Below are positions 40,897 through 51,760 of a DNA stretch of 64,000 nt, piece by piece (position 1 is the first letter of the stretch; each line of letters opens with the position of its first letter). Both the position numbers and the translations under genes were made by a program. The DNA lies in NCBI GenBank assembly GCA_024704765.1, contig JAKMXF010000001.1, positions 1-64,000 of the forward strand, given 5' to 3'. Source of the stretch: Oopsacas minuta (Eukaryota; Porifera; Hexactinellida; Lyssacinosida; Leucopsacidae). The notes under the pieces were generated by a model. It had not been told where the DNA came from. It did no database searches and saw only the letters and a list, made by a program, of their open reading frames with translations.

Positions 40897-40935
<39 letters not shown>
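40897..40935. repeat. (TTA)13 microsatellite
   Basis: Thirteen uninterrupted trinucleotide units, likely length-variable between individuals. Confidence 0.95.
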
Positions 40936-41181
40936 GTCTCTACCTCGGAATAGGATGGAAGACTTCCTGTGATTATAATCTCTCACACAAATTGACAATT
41001 TGGAATTATAAACACAATATAACCAGAGAGGAGGATAGACCCATTAGATAGCAGACTAATTACTCTATTTTCAATATTTACTACCCAGCACTGATATATG
41101 TATTGTATCATTTGTATGTATTCAGTGTTTCTCATGGCTAACTAGACAGAACAGTGCAGATAGTCTACACACATAAATGTA

Positions 41182-41187
41182 TATAAA
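41182..41187 (+). promoter_or_regulatory. Possible TATA box of the Ig receptor
   Basis: TATAAA in GTATATAAACC, 102 bases before the ATG at 41284, leaving room for a 5' leader of about 70 bases. Confidence 0.4.
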
Positions 41188-41283
41188 CCAAATTAGATAC
41201 ACACTTGTAATAATATAATTCTTGATTTACTTCTTCATTTCTAACTACAAATTTGTAAATATTGTTATTCCGATATTAATAAA

Positions 41284-44200
41284 ATGGGACAGCAAATATT
41301 TCTCCTAACTGGACTTCTTTTGCTACAATTATTATTCTACAGAAACACAAACGGATTAGAACAATCAGGTGAGAGTTTAAAATCCAATTTTATTTATACG
41401 CGTATAAGACATAAATAATAATATTACATAAATTTGTAATTAAATATAGTAATTTCTTTACAGATATCCATATTTGCAATATATAATTTGAAGAGGTCCA
41501 ATGTGCCTATTTCTTATAGTTAGAAAGTGGATAAGGTAGTATCATAAGTGTAGGATTCTATTCAGCATGAGGCAGATAGTATCTGTACATCTGCATATTG
41601 CCATAATAGAATCAAATGACATCCATAAACTTATCTCAGAACCTGCAAACACCACACTTGTCTGAATGTCAGAGCTTTCTCATTTGCTGTTTGGCATTTT
41701 CATTTCCTAATTTAGATTGACGTGTTAAGTTGAGAAATCGATCAACAAATAGAGAAATTCACCATGTAGCCAGTCTATTGTTCGCCCCCGGTATCCTTAA
41801 GTTGATCATAGATAAACATTTTCTAGACAGAATACATTTACAGGAGAATATACTTTATAAGAAAGTATAATTAACAATCCAAAACCAAATTGAGCTATCA
41901 AGTACTGTATTCTACAAATAATAAATGCAAGTTAGTTTATTCAATACAAATATTCTCTTCAGAATTAACTATTGAGTACGTATTAATGCGAAAATGTAAA
42001 ATTCAGATTTCTTTCGTATTAAGAACTAGGTAATTAGGGATCTATGCTTGAGTATAATATTCATGGACAGGGTCGAAACAAAATATTCAACCATATGTGT
42101 TTGGTACATATTTTAAGTTCAAATTGCCAAAATGCTATCTATGTTGAACCTGAATTCACATACTACGAGTGACAACACGCCAAACTTCAAGAATGTCATT
42201 TGATTATTAGGGAGCAGATTACGAATAACTAATAAAATACAGTATTCAGGTGGAAAGGATAAATTCATATTGAGTTCTATTTTGAAAACAAAGCCAAACA
42301 TTGTTTGTCATTGAGACCAACAACTTAAATCTGATAATAAAGATATGCCATGTGATTACTGGATACGATAAACAACACTTGTACACTGGTGTGGTAATTA
42401 CTGTACATACTACATAGGTTTTGTGGAAAATTGAACTTAATGAAAAGCTTAAATGGAGTTAGGACGTGTATGTACAATTTTAATTACGCTTAAGCAATCA
42501 ATATTAAAGTGGTATTTGACATGTTTAGTTTAATCTTGATTCTACATAGAAGATATAAATAAGTGAATTTATCGAATAAATATAAGTATAAATCTATAGA
42601 ATTTCATCAGTTCGAGAATACTTTACGAGAAGTTCGTAATTCTTCTCAACTAACTGAACCGCTTCTTCTACAGTATCAAAGTATTCAACATATTTCAGCT
42701 GGCGTCGATCGGAAGAACCCTTCATTAGCTCCCAAGAGGTCTCTAGCACAACCTGCCAAGGATCCCTACACGCGATTATAGCTCTAGGAAATCCTGGGAC
42801 AGAATATAGAGCATCTACTGTTGTCATCCCCAATCCTACTAAGAGCTCTGCGAGAGTACCCACTCCACCTGGCATTGCTATTAAGATGGATGAATCCTCC
42901 ACCAATTTATCCGTCCTTTGGTTGAGACCATGAGTTACATACCTCTTTGACATACTCTTGTTTCCTTTAATATTTCGGAAGAATAGAGTTGGTGATAGTA
43001 TTCCTTCTGACATGTACTCGCCACTGCATTTCTTTTCTCCTATAATTGCGCCAGAATTAGCAGCTTCCATTATCCCAACATAGGCTCCTGTAATCACTTT
43101 AAATCCCTTAGAAGCAATTGACAATGCTATCTCGTGAGCTATCTTATAAGCATGTACATCCGGTTTGGTGTCTCTACCCCCGAATATAGCTACTCGTTTA
43201 GGAGGAGTCCTTACAGCATATCTCATGTCTGTTAGACGTAGTATATCCAGAAAGCGACTCTCCTCATATACACTGAGAGATCCTATCTTGTAAGCATTGT
43301 GTATGAGCTGACTAGCTTCATTGAGATTTATAGATAATGTTCTCATAATGTCTGAGAGAGGTTCTGTGTCAATAGATTCTCTACTCAAGCAGAAACAGAT
43401 CCCTCTTCCAAAGAGCAAATGTAATATATTACTAACTACTTCTAACTCATTCTGTTTGACTGATAATGTGAGTTTGTAATGAGATGGAAGTTCATTGAAA
43501 ATGTCTTCCAATTCCGCCTGACTAACTGTAGATAAATCTTGTAATAAGATTCTGTTAGTTGGGAGAATAGGAAAATCATTTGTAGACAGTTTTACCAACT
43601 GTTCAGCTCTAATCACTATACATGATATTTGAGCACCACTTCCTTGTAACTCCTCAATAATTTCATTGGAATGTTGTATAGTTTCAAAATCTACACAAAA
43701 CCCTGCGAATAGGTCACGCCAGAGCTTAGAGATAGATAAGTTTAATTTCAAATTGAGTGAATTTGGGTATTTACAAACGAATCTACATCCTGTAGTGAGT
43801 GAGCTCATTTTCTGAGAACATATTTGACGTATTTTGCTAAACGTTCTATCCAACTCCCCTTCTGACGTCAGGAGACTAAGATCTTTGAGTAGGAATTCAG
43901 TATACAATAGTTTGTGATAAAGGACATTCCTTTAGGTATTCTTGTAACCAAGTTGAGAATGCTTTGTCACTCTGGACGAATGCGGGTGAGATGTATAACT
44001 CTAATTTTGGAGCAGTCCACAGATAGAAGTTTACTCTATCTTCTATTTTAATGGGTTTGATAGCCATTTGTTGAATACGAAACTTGGTTAATTTCGTAGA
44101 GCTAATGTATGATTGTTAGTTACAAACTTACAATACGCAAAATACATGTAGCTGAAGTTGTGCTGTAATTCGTATTAGAACTATACAATGCTGTCAGCGA

Positions 44201-47200
44201 GTGGGATGTAGTGGTGTGTTAGGTTAATTTACAACATTCTAGACATAATGATGGTGTTACAGATAGTAAATAATGGTCTAAACAGCAATTATGAATAATT
44301 TATGATCACCTTTCTGGGTGAAGAAAAGCTAATTTCTATTTATTTCAAGTCCTTATGATGGAATTATGGGTCAGTTAATTATTCATTAAATATTTTGAGG
44401 TGAAATGCAACATCCCTATGCAATATATCAATGTTTTATTCTCTTGCTCAATTACATGTTACAATTTCAAATCGCCATTTCACAGCCAATAATTGCACCA
44501 TTTCAGATAGGTTACAATGATGGATAAGAAACGAACGTTATCTCAGCTGTTACACTAGAAACGTTTTTACCAAATAGCTTAATTAGTTCATATTAATATG
44601 AGTGTTAAGAATTTATTAAAATATGAGATTAGCTTACAGTGATTAAGTGTTAATTAAGTTGAGTTGGGTATTAATAAGAATAATTATACAACAATTATAG
44701 TATGAGTATATTCATTTTTAGATCCACAAATTACTTTATATTATTCTGATACGAGACACACTTACAGAGGACAGTCTGCCGCAAACTATCTGGAAATTCC
44801 AGTAGCTACAATAACCATCCGTCTCACTTGTGAGGGATCTGGTGTGAGATGGGTTACCCCTAGCTCTGAATCTGGTAACATCAATGATAACCAATGGGGA
44901 ACACTCACCATCAATTTGCTAACAGTAGGAGAAACTGGACTGTACAAATGTTACGGAGCTGAAGGAACATCTTCAGTGTACATCCAAGCAATGGGTATGT
45001 ATTGGTAGATATTAATTGTATGAATAAATATTAGTAAATTATTGCATAAATGATTTAGGTCTGGGAATGTATACTATACGAAGTGATAGAAATACTCCAG
45101 AGAGACTTTATCCTGGAAGAAACTACTTCATTGAAGATACACAAGATGTTAATTACGAATTTTTCTGTCTTATGAGCAACCCTTATTCCTCAAATGTGCC
45201 AAGTTGGACTTATCCTAAATACGTAATAGGAACAGTTCATGAAGATAGTTACGTCATAGAATCTGATGTAATACAAGCAATAACATCACTCAGGGTTATA
45301 GAGGATAATTGGAATATTCTACTAAGCGGGAGGTATACCTGTGTGGGAGAGGATATAGATGGAGTAGTCATGAATGTTAGCATCAATATATGGAGTCACG
45401 GTAAGAGTAAAGTACTACGTATGTATATTGCAATATGTAATACAGATAGATGTTTTAGACTTTGGAATTGTGTATATTATTTTGGGCTAGGTATTTAAAA
45501 TTGGTACAAAAGTCTTGAAATGTAATTTGATAAAATGTACTAGTATTATCTAAATATTATCTGTATAGCTACTCCAATCCAAAGAACAGCAATAACATCT
45601 GCACCCATTACACTCACATATCCTGACAATGATATAACAGATAAGATGGTAGCAGACACTACAACAGTTGCTAGCACACAAACAGAGACTAAACAACCAA
45701 CTTCTACTCCAACTAACACTGAGATAGTTATAGAAGAAATAACTTCAACTACAACTGATTATGGTAAGGATGAATTGATAATTTTATAGAAATTAATCCT
45801 ATATTAGATGCAGTGAAATATAAGAGTAATTACTTCTTGTATAGGCTATAGAAATTAATATGTATATCGATGTGTTGAATTAATTTCAACTTGAATCAGA
45901 CAAAACAAGACTTATGGTTATATTGCACTAGCACCTACACTAATGCGCACACAAAAGTTAAAAATGTGAACTATCATTGTTATAGCTCGAATAGCAAGTC
46001 ATAACATGGCTGGTATAATCTATATTATTAAATCTCAAAATGTTGTTTGTCTGTTTGTTTGTCCGTTGTCAAGGAAAGGATTTACGGTATGCAATTTTGA
46101 AATTGTCGCATAACTATGTATTATCGTGCTTATCAAGGAAGTGAATAGAGTTTAATAAAACTTCACTAAATATATCCAACATGCTGAATCCGATTTTCAC
46201 ACTTTTGGATTATCTTGGGAAATCGATCAACAAACAAAGAAATTCCCCATGTAGCCTGTGTATTGTTCGTGCTCGGTATCCTTAATCATATGTAAATTTA
46301 TTGTTGTTTTATGAATATAAAGTAAAAAATTAGCAAATCTCCAAATTTACTTAGACATTTGCTCTCAAAGGGTACAAAGGAGATTTATCTTACAAAATAA
46401 TTTAATAATACATATGCCATATACGTATATTTGTGGATTACATTGTTCTAAATATATCTATATTATAAAACTCGTAGGCCGTCAATTGGAGGATAATGGA
46501 TACCTCGAGGCGGAATGTGCCGACTTCATCGCGAAGCAACGAGCCAAAGGCTCGTTAATGTATGAAATAATAACTAGCAATAATTATAGTATGACATAAT
46601 CTAAGAAGGGCAAATATGATTGAATTGTACAATACTTGTAATATAACTTGGCATAACAGTAGTTATATAAAATTAATAATAAGGAAAAATGATGGATAAA
46701 GTGAAAGAGATTCTGAATCTATATAATAAAAGTATCTTCTTCCCTGAGAATTTTTGGTAAGGTCCGTAGTTTTTAGACAGAGAATCTTCGAGATTAAGAT
46801 TTCAGAGACCCGTGACAGTTTGAGATAATGAAATATTTGTGAGCATACATCTAATAATGATGTATCGTATTTAGTCATCCAGCAGGTGCAATATGTGTAA
46901 ACGAATCGTTATTTTATGGATATAATTACCATATATGACTTTGGGAAGATAGAGATGCTATGAATAATACATTACATAAACTTATTGTATATAATCTAAA
47001 TGTGTACTGTAATCATAGCCCACTTTATAGTCTCTAGTATTTGAATTTATTTCAATTTTTAGAAATCACCACTAGTCAACCTGGCAACTTTCAGAAAGAA
47101 GATATTATGAGTAAGCTAGTAGCTAGCATATAGAAACTAATATACTCTATTACTGTATATATTTCCATTATATTATTAATAATACATTTTTAGTTAAAGC

Positions 47201-47528
47201 TGGCTTTGCACTAGCCCTGCTAGTAGCCGTACTTGGCTGGGTATTCTCTATGACGATTGTATGCTGTCTGTGGTGCTATATCAAGAAGAGAAGAGGATTG
47301 AAACGAGTTTCCTATAAAACTAGTGACAAATCTCTATCTTATGAAGAGGCTAATGGGAATTCAATTGAGAACCACTTAAATCCTCCAAGCAAAAAATTCT
47401 CATTTAACGGGTACTATCCGTGTACAATCAGAAATTTTGAGAAGGAACCTAGTCCCATAGGAAGCAACAGATTCTTACGTACCTCTACTCCTACTTATAG
47501 AGTCCAATCTCAGGAAATGTTGATTTAA
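41284..47528 (+). CDS. Two-Ig-domain type I transmembrane receptor, six exons
   Basis: Exons 41284-41368, 44722-44994, 45059-45400, 45569-45763, 47063-47110 and 47194-47528 join with GT-AG borders to give 425 residues; all five introns are phase 1. Exon 1 encodes the signal peptide (FLLTGLLLLQLLF). Exon 2 is an Ig-like domain (IRLTCEGSGVRW, then ETGLYKCYG). Exon 3 is a second one (YEFFCLMS, a central Trp, then SGRYTCVGED). Exons 4 and 5 are a Thr/Ser-rich stalk. Exon 6 has a transmembrane helix (AGFALALLVAVLGWVFSM) followed by CCLWCYIKKRR and an 83-residue tail. This suits a cell-surface recognition or adhesion receptor. The tail has several Tyr but no classical ITAM or ITIM. AATAAA signals near 47651 and 47675 could end the transcript. 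Intron 1 (3.35 kb) contains the antisense LOG-like gene. Confidence 0.8.
41730..41800. repeat. Interspersed 71-bp repeat, copy 1 (intron 1)
   Basis: About 85% identical by eye, same orientation, to 46215-46285 in intron 4 of the same gene (shared GAAATCGATCAACAAA and CCATGTAGCC, then GGTATCCTTAA). Probably a fragment of a dispersed element. Confidence 0.75.
42594..43907 (-). CDS. LOG-family (lysine-decarboxylase-like) nucleotide hydrolase homologue
   Basis: Up to 437 codons, open to the 5' edge; the first ATG in this frame is at 43808. The C-terminal 200 residues are a LOG/PpnN-type Rossmann domain: RVAIFGGRDTKP at about 238, the phosphate loop ITGAYVGIMEAANSGA (usual form TGGGPGIMEAANRGA, so the GGGP is replaced by GAYV), and the catalytic PGGVGTLAE at 346-354. 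Known members hydrolyse nucleoside 5'-monophosphates; plant and bacterial forms release cytokinin bases. The N-terminal 230 residues have no domain I recognise. The family is common in bacteria, plants and fungi and unusual in animals. The gene is antisense within intron 1 of the Ig receptor. An additional N-terminal frame lies upstream at 43897-44067. Confidence 0.82.
   Translation of the reverse strand: MYTEFLLKDLSLLTSEGELDRTFSKIRQICSQKMSSLTTGCRFVCKYPNSLNLKLNLSISKLWRDLFAGFCVDFETIQHSNEIIEELQGSGAQISCIVIRAEQLVKLSTNDFPILPTNRILLQDLSTVSQAELEDIFNELPSHYKLTLSVKQNELEVVSNILHLLFGRGICFCLSRESIDTEPLSDIMRTLSINLNEASQLIHNAYKIGSLSVYEESRFLDILRLTDMRYAVRTPPKRVAIFGGRDTKPDVHAYKIAHEIALSIASKGFKVITGAYVGIMEAANSGAIIGEKKCSGEYMSEGILSPTLFFRNIKGNKSMSKRYVTHGLNQRTDKLVEDSSILIAMPGGVGTLAELLVGLGMTTVDALYSVPGFPRAIIACRDPWQVVLETSWELMKGSSDRRQLKYVEYFDTVEEAVQLVEKNYELLVKYSRTDEIL
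43897..44067 (-). other. Possible N-terminal part of the LOG-like gene, offset by one base
   Basis: From an ATG at 44067 a 56-codon frame reads MAIKPIKIEDRVNFYLWTAP and on to SPAFVQSDKAFSTWLQEYLK before a TGA. It overlaps the 5' end of the main LOG frame by 11 bases in a different phase. The composition looks coding. It could be the true N-terminus joined by a small intron I cannot place, or by a one-base difference. Confidence 0.45.
46215..46285. repeat. Interspersed 71-bp repeat, copy 2 (intron 4)
   Basis: Partner of 41730-41800. Intron 4 also has a TGTTTGTCTGTTTG stretch (46042) and a 9-bp hairpin (46538-46556). Confidence 0.75.
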
Positions 47529-48087
47529 TTAATCACACAAACTTCAAAACACATCTCTTACCATTCTTCAATAGAGAAAATTCCCGGTTATTATTCTTAT
47601 TGTATAATAATCGGTCAATTCAATGGAAGTGACTGGACTATTGTATTTGTAATAAATAGAATTTATGATTTTAATAAAAGATAATAATTGAGTTAGTCTA
47701 TCTCTGGGCTTATTAGGGGTTTAATTAGTTTGCTATATAGAAAATTGTAAGGGTAATGGATTTGCATGATTAGATACTAGCAAAACAACAATAGAAGAAT
47801 CTATCTTTACTAAAATATTTTCGGAAAATTGTTTACACGGTATGCTCTAATTATTATGTTCCGTCGGGGCGTCTTATAGGATAGGAAAACCCCCTCTACC
47901 CGCTAGGGGTGCTTAACCTAGAACAGCGCCTGAATTAGAACGAATACGTCAATAGGATATACGCCCATAATACTTAGATGAAAGAGAAATCTAGGTTATT
48001 GGTATCATACCGATTACTATGTTCGGATAATATTCTAAACGAAAATAGAAATTTACTTTATTACTTCAATCAAATATTTCTGCTAAC
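47529..48087. other. Intergenic region
   Basis: About 560 bp between the Ig receptor and the first choline-kinase-like gene. It contains the receptor's likely polyadenylation signals and a C-rich hairpin near 47890 (CCCCCTCTACCCGCTAGGGG). No gene seen. Confidence 0.5.
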
Positions 48088-49131
48088 ATGGAAACAGAAA
48101 ATCTAATAAGCAATGGATTGCTAGAGCGATGTAGAGAGTATATGGGAGATTATTGGACTCTGAACAAACCCAATATATCTGTATCAGTTGTTACAGGTGG
48201 ATTAACAAATTCACTATTTCTACTCAAAATAGAATCTAATGATATAGGAAACATTCCAAACAGCCCAATATGTTGCTTGCTGAGAGTATTTGCTAATATC
48301 TGGTCACAAGAACAGGTAGCTACAAATAATGTCATAAGCACTGTCCTAGCGGAGAGAGGGTTCGGTCCAAAGATATATGGAGTCCTCCCAGGCATGGAAG
48401 GAAGATTAGAAGAGTTCTACTTTTGTCGACAACTCCATACATCTGAAATGATACCTAATTTTGATACTATTGCAGAGATTACTGGAAAGTTCAACAGACA
48501 AACATTACCTCTGCCTAAGAATGGAAATTTCCTCACTAACTCAATGCAGGGATTTCTTGAGAAGATTAATTGTACTCCAATCAAGATAGAAGCGAATAAA
48601 CACAATATAGAGCAATTAAGGAATGAAGTGAATTGGAAGGAGGAAATACAGTGGATGGGTGAGTACTTACGTTCAATTGGTTCTCCTCTCCTCTTATGTC
48701 ATAATGACATCAATGAGAGTAATTTACTTCTGCTAACTGACGGACAACTGAAGCTAATTGATTTTGAATTTGTGAGCTATAATTACAGGGGATTTGAATT
48801 AGCTCAGCTCTTTTACGAATGTTCTATAACCATGACATACCCTGACTACCCATATTTTAAACACTCCCCCGGTGATTATCCAAGTTACGAAGCGAGGAGG
48901 GAATTTGTGGCCAAATACTTAGCAGTATACCAGCCAGGTAATATTCCCTGTGAAGAAGAGATACACTCAGTAGTTCTAGAAGTTGAGAAGATGAAGATAG
49001 CAGTGGATTTATATTGGGTTCTATGGGCTATTGCAATGGCATTCACTGACGATAGATTCGGATATCCTGAGTATGCTCAGTTGAGGATTGATCTATATCG
49101 CTTGGAGAAAGCTAAGCTACCAATAACCTGA
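48088..49131 (+). CDS. Choline/ethanolamine kinase family, paralogue 1
   Basis: 347 residues in one exon. These kinases phosphorylate choline or ethanolamine, the first step of the Kennedy pathway to phosphatidylcholine and phosphatidylethanolamine. The nucleotide-binding lobe has GGLTNSLFLLKI and LLRVFANIWSQE, then LAERGFGPKIYGVLPGMEGRLEEF. The catalytic HxDxxxxN motif is CHNDINESNLLLL at about residue 209 and the metal-binding motif is LIDFEFVSYNYRG at about 228. The C-terminal helices end in EYAQLRIDLYRLEK. Human CHKA is 457 residues, CHKB 395. All catalytic residues are present. It is closer in pattern to choline kinase than to ethanolamine kinase, but substrate choice is not readable. 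Confidence 0.87.
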   Translation: METENLISNGLLERCREYMGDYWTLNKPNISVSVVTGGLTNSLFLLKIESNDIGNIPNSPICCLLRVFANIWSQEQVATNNVISTVLAERGFGPKIYGVLPGMEGRLEEFYFCRQLHTSEMIPNFDTIAEITGKFNRQTLPLPKNGNFLTNSMQGFLEKINCTPIKIEANKHNIEQLRNEVNWKEEIQWMGEYLRSIGSPLLLCHNDINESNLLLLTDGQLKLIDFEFVSYNYRGFELAQLFYECSITMTYPDYPYFKHSPGDYPSYEARREFVAKYLAVYQPGNIPCEEEIHSVVLEVEKMKIAVDLYWVLWAIAMAFTDDRFGYPEYAQLRIDLYRLEKAKLPIT

Positions 49132-49479
49132 TGAGTAATTTAGCATCAATTTGATTACAGGATATTATGGACAATTGTCTCTAAATATGAGCATGATTAT
49201 TCACCTGAATCTCATTTAGGATGGACTATAGCATTTATGTATCATAATTTAAGTCTACATAGTATTAGGAGAGGGCGGTACAGACCAATCGTATATACTT
49301 ATTAGGATATAATGTTACCTCGTGCATAGTGCATAGCTCCAGTGATTCGTGCTATCATTATAAGGTCATTCAGTTAGGTGGTCGGTCATTAACATGACAC
49401 GAGTAAGAAATAGACAAATAGAAAAGCTAGATAAACTACTCTTTAATTGTGAAACAATTGAAATCAGCAGTACATATAA

Positions 49480-49656
49480 AAGTGCTAGTAATCAGTTAAC
49501 TATCAATGTGTCCCTCATATCAGTAGAGTATACACATCTCAAGTACTGGTTGATATATGCATTAAAGATCTAGAAATCTAGATTAGTGTAAAAGCCAGTA
49601 CGAGTAATGCATTGATTGGTAGTGACACATTGATAGTTATGTGATAATTAGCACTT
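49480..49656. repeat. Fold-back (hairpin) element
   Basis: AAGTGCTAGTAATCAGTTAA and the adjoining CTATCAATGTGTC recur inverted at 49622-49656 with about 6 mismatches. The interior has shorter inverted pairs (CAGTAC/GTACTGG and AGATCTAGAAATCTAG). It resembles a MITE whose ends pair completely. Confidence 0.6.
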
Positions 49657-49829
49657 CTATACTGTTAGATTCAAGTGATTCATTATTAAGGACTAAATAT
49701 CAATTAATGAGACAATATGTTGTGTCATGTCTACCTACAATAGTAGATCTGTATTAATTGGAGCACATTGACACTCCTGGTAGGATTCTCAGCACCATAT
49801 CTAACTTGTTGTATGACATATAACATTTT

Positions 49830-49880
49830 ACCAGATGTAGCTCAGCTGGTATAGGATAACTAGACTTTATGGCAACATTA
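49830..49880 (+). other. tRNA-like 5' fragment (A box only)
   Basis: ATGTAGCTCAGCTGGTATAG contains TAGCTCAGCTGG, an exact match to the Pol III A-box consensus, with a D-arm-like fold. No B box (GGTTCGAATCC) follows at a suitable distance and the acceptor stem cannot be closed. A relic of a tRNA-derived SINE or a tRNA pseudogene is likely. Confidence 0.4.
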
Positions 49881-50516
49881 GTATATACTCTATACCAGGG
49901 GTGTTCCAACTTTTAAATGTACGAGCCACTTGAATAAATAATTAGGCTCCGCCTTACGGGCCACAAATCATAGATCGCTTCTGGCTTTAGTTTAATCAAT
50001 TTCCAAGCTATACTATTTGACTTGATATTGTATTAACAATGGATTCTACTTGTAAATTCAGGTTATTGACTTAAATTATATTCTTTTAAAATTTAAATGG
50101 ATTCGAATCATTTGATGTCTCTTTGTGACTCAGCTTGTTTCTAGCAAGTGGACAATAGAACTGTTGTATGAGGATTCAACTACTTCTATTATAACAACCA
50201 TGGATACTTCACAACCATGAGGGTTTAACTAACTTCTATTTATTGCTTAAGCTAACCTGAAGCACTAAGGCCTAAGCTGTCGCGCAGCGACCTAGCAAGC
50301 GAAGCGCGATAGTTAGTAATTACATGTATAAACTCACTCTTTCACACCCACTAGATTTAAGATTATCAGGAATAATGTTTTTGTATGTTCTATAATATTT
50401 GGCACACACCTAACTGCCATAATTTGATTTATTTTTGTAAATAATGCAAATTATTCATTCCCGCTACCTCAATACCATCAGTAACACAATAATTATAGCA
50501 CAGTTAACATTGCTTA

Positions 50517-51260
50517 TCATTTAACAGGTTGTAAATCGAAGAACAAGCTAGGGAAGTAGTATCTTGTTTGAGGAGCTTGTTGGTCTACCCATACCATCCC
50601 CTCCTTAATCAGATGCTCCATAACGTGGCTAGCTCTCTCTGTAGTCCAGTTAAGGGGCGGGGCAGTAAGAGTACTAATGGTCGTGTAGCCTGTAGCCTCA
50701 GCTTGCTGCATAGTGGTAGTATGATCCATGTTAAGCTCACCAGGAACTGATTGCACTAGTTTCTTACCACCTAGAGGAATTATCTTAAACCCATTCCCTA
50801 GAATTGATAACTTCTTAATTGCTCTTGTTAAATCGTCTAAACTGACATCTTGCTGCTGAGTCTTGCTCCTGGAGGCAATCACTCGCTTCCTCAGATCTTC
50901 AAGTGTTATCAAACCTCCGTTTAAGTCCCTGGTAGCTAAACATATCTCTATTATCTGTATCCCTACCTCGAAATAGAAGTCCCCCACTCCTAGAAGCGAG
51001 GCCCAGAAACCCTTACTAGAGGCCAGAGGATCAACACCGATACGAGCACACATTTGTTGAAACTGAGCTCTGAATTCTGGATTCTTTTTAATCTCATTTT
51101 TGTGTTTTGCTGCAAAAGTTTCCAAATAAGATCGGAAGGACTCAATCTGAGTACTGACGTGTGACATCTCTACATCAGCTATCTCTGCTCCTTTCTCTCC
51201 ATACTTTGCTTTCTCAAGCTTTTCTTTATTGATCGCTCCCAGTCCTCTTCTCCGAGCCAT
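50517..51260 (-). CDS. SNF8: ESCRT-II subunit VPS22 (SNF8)
   Basis: 247 residues in one exon. SNF8/VPS22 is a core subunit of ESCRT-II, which sorts ubiquitinated receptors into multivesicular bodies. The N-terminus has the family's RRRGLGA followed by [11 protein letters not shown]. The body has [19 protein letters not shown], then [17 protein letters not shown] with [27 protein letters not shown], the winged-helix segment [31 protein letters not shown], and [15 protein letters not shown]. Human SNF8 is 258 residues. All blocks are in order and the start is unambiguous. Confidence 0.96.
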   Translation of the reverse strand: MARRRGLGAINKEKLEKAKYGEKGAEIADVEMSHVSTQIESFRSYLETFAAKHKNEIKKNPEFRAQFQQMCARIGVDPLASSKGFWASLLGVGDFYFEVGIQIIEICLATRDLNGGLITLEDLRKRVIASRSKTQQQDVSLDDLTRAIKKLSILGNGFKIIPLGGKKLVQSVPGELNMDHTTTMQQAEATGYTTISTLTAPPLNWTTERASHVMEHLIKEGMVWVDQQAPQTRYYFPSLFFDLQPVK

Positions 51261-51760
51261 TCTAACAAACTAGCTAATAATAATTTTATTATACAATCAA
51301 ACCTGATAATAAGTGTAAGTGTGTAAGGGATTTTATATTCAGTTGGATACAGTTCGAGAGTTCCCCCGGGTACGAGCCCATGGAGCTGCTAATTGTATAC
51401 TGCATATAGAATATATGCAATATACAATAGGACTCATAAGAACTATGACATTATAGCTAATACCAACATCGTGAACATCAATCAACCTCGCACGGATATC
51501 TTTTCTAATTGTTTGCCTTCAATATAACGGGAGTTAACTGTGGGGCCAACTGATGCCCTCTAAAGTGTCCAATATGATACAAAAACTATCACAAGCTATG
51601 TATAACTATGTTATCATTGTCGTATTTTACATCATGTCCACTATGTATTACCCTACACTTTCACAATTCAGTGAATTTCAGTCAAATAGCTTTCAATAAT
51701 TTCCACTATTCAGTCAGATTGTATAACATTAGCGAGTAAAATGCACAATTGCTGAAATAA
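51261..51760. other. Intergenic region
   Basis: About 500 bp between the SNF8 start and the end of choline-kinase paralogue 2. AT-rich; no feature recognised. Confidence 0.5.

Larger units (their letters stand above)
39534..41283. other. Intergenic region: transposon, microsatellite and receptor promoter
   Basis: 1.75 kb upstream of FBXO31 and of the Ig receptor, so it must hold both promoters. It contains the 807-bp Tigger-like element, a TTA microsatellite and a TATA box (41182-41187) about 100 bp before the receptor ATG. Confidence 0.55.
49132..50516. other. Intergenic region with fold-back and tRNA-like relics
   Basis: About 1.4 kb. It holds a 34-bp imperfect inverted pair (49480-49513 and 49622-49656), a tRNA-like fragment at about 49830, a hAT-type left end (CAGGGGTGTTCCAAC) at 49896 with no partner found, and a GC-rich patch at 50265-50312 that shares CGCGCAGCGACCTAG with the reverse strand of the patch at 30486. 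Confidence 0.55.

Noticed and set aside
42594..43907. Bacterial contamination as explanation for the LOG-like gene
   Set aside because: It is embedded in an intron of an animal receptor, shares the base composition of neighbours and has no bacterial flanks or ribosome-binding site.
46414..46599. 61-codon frame in intron 4 of the Ig receptor
   Set aside because: Would need to be an extra exon, but no splice sites in the right phase were found and it has no domain.
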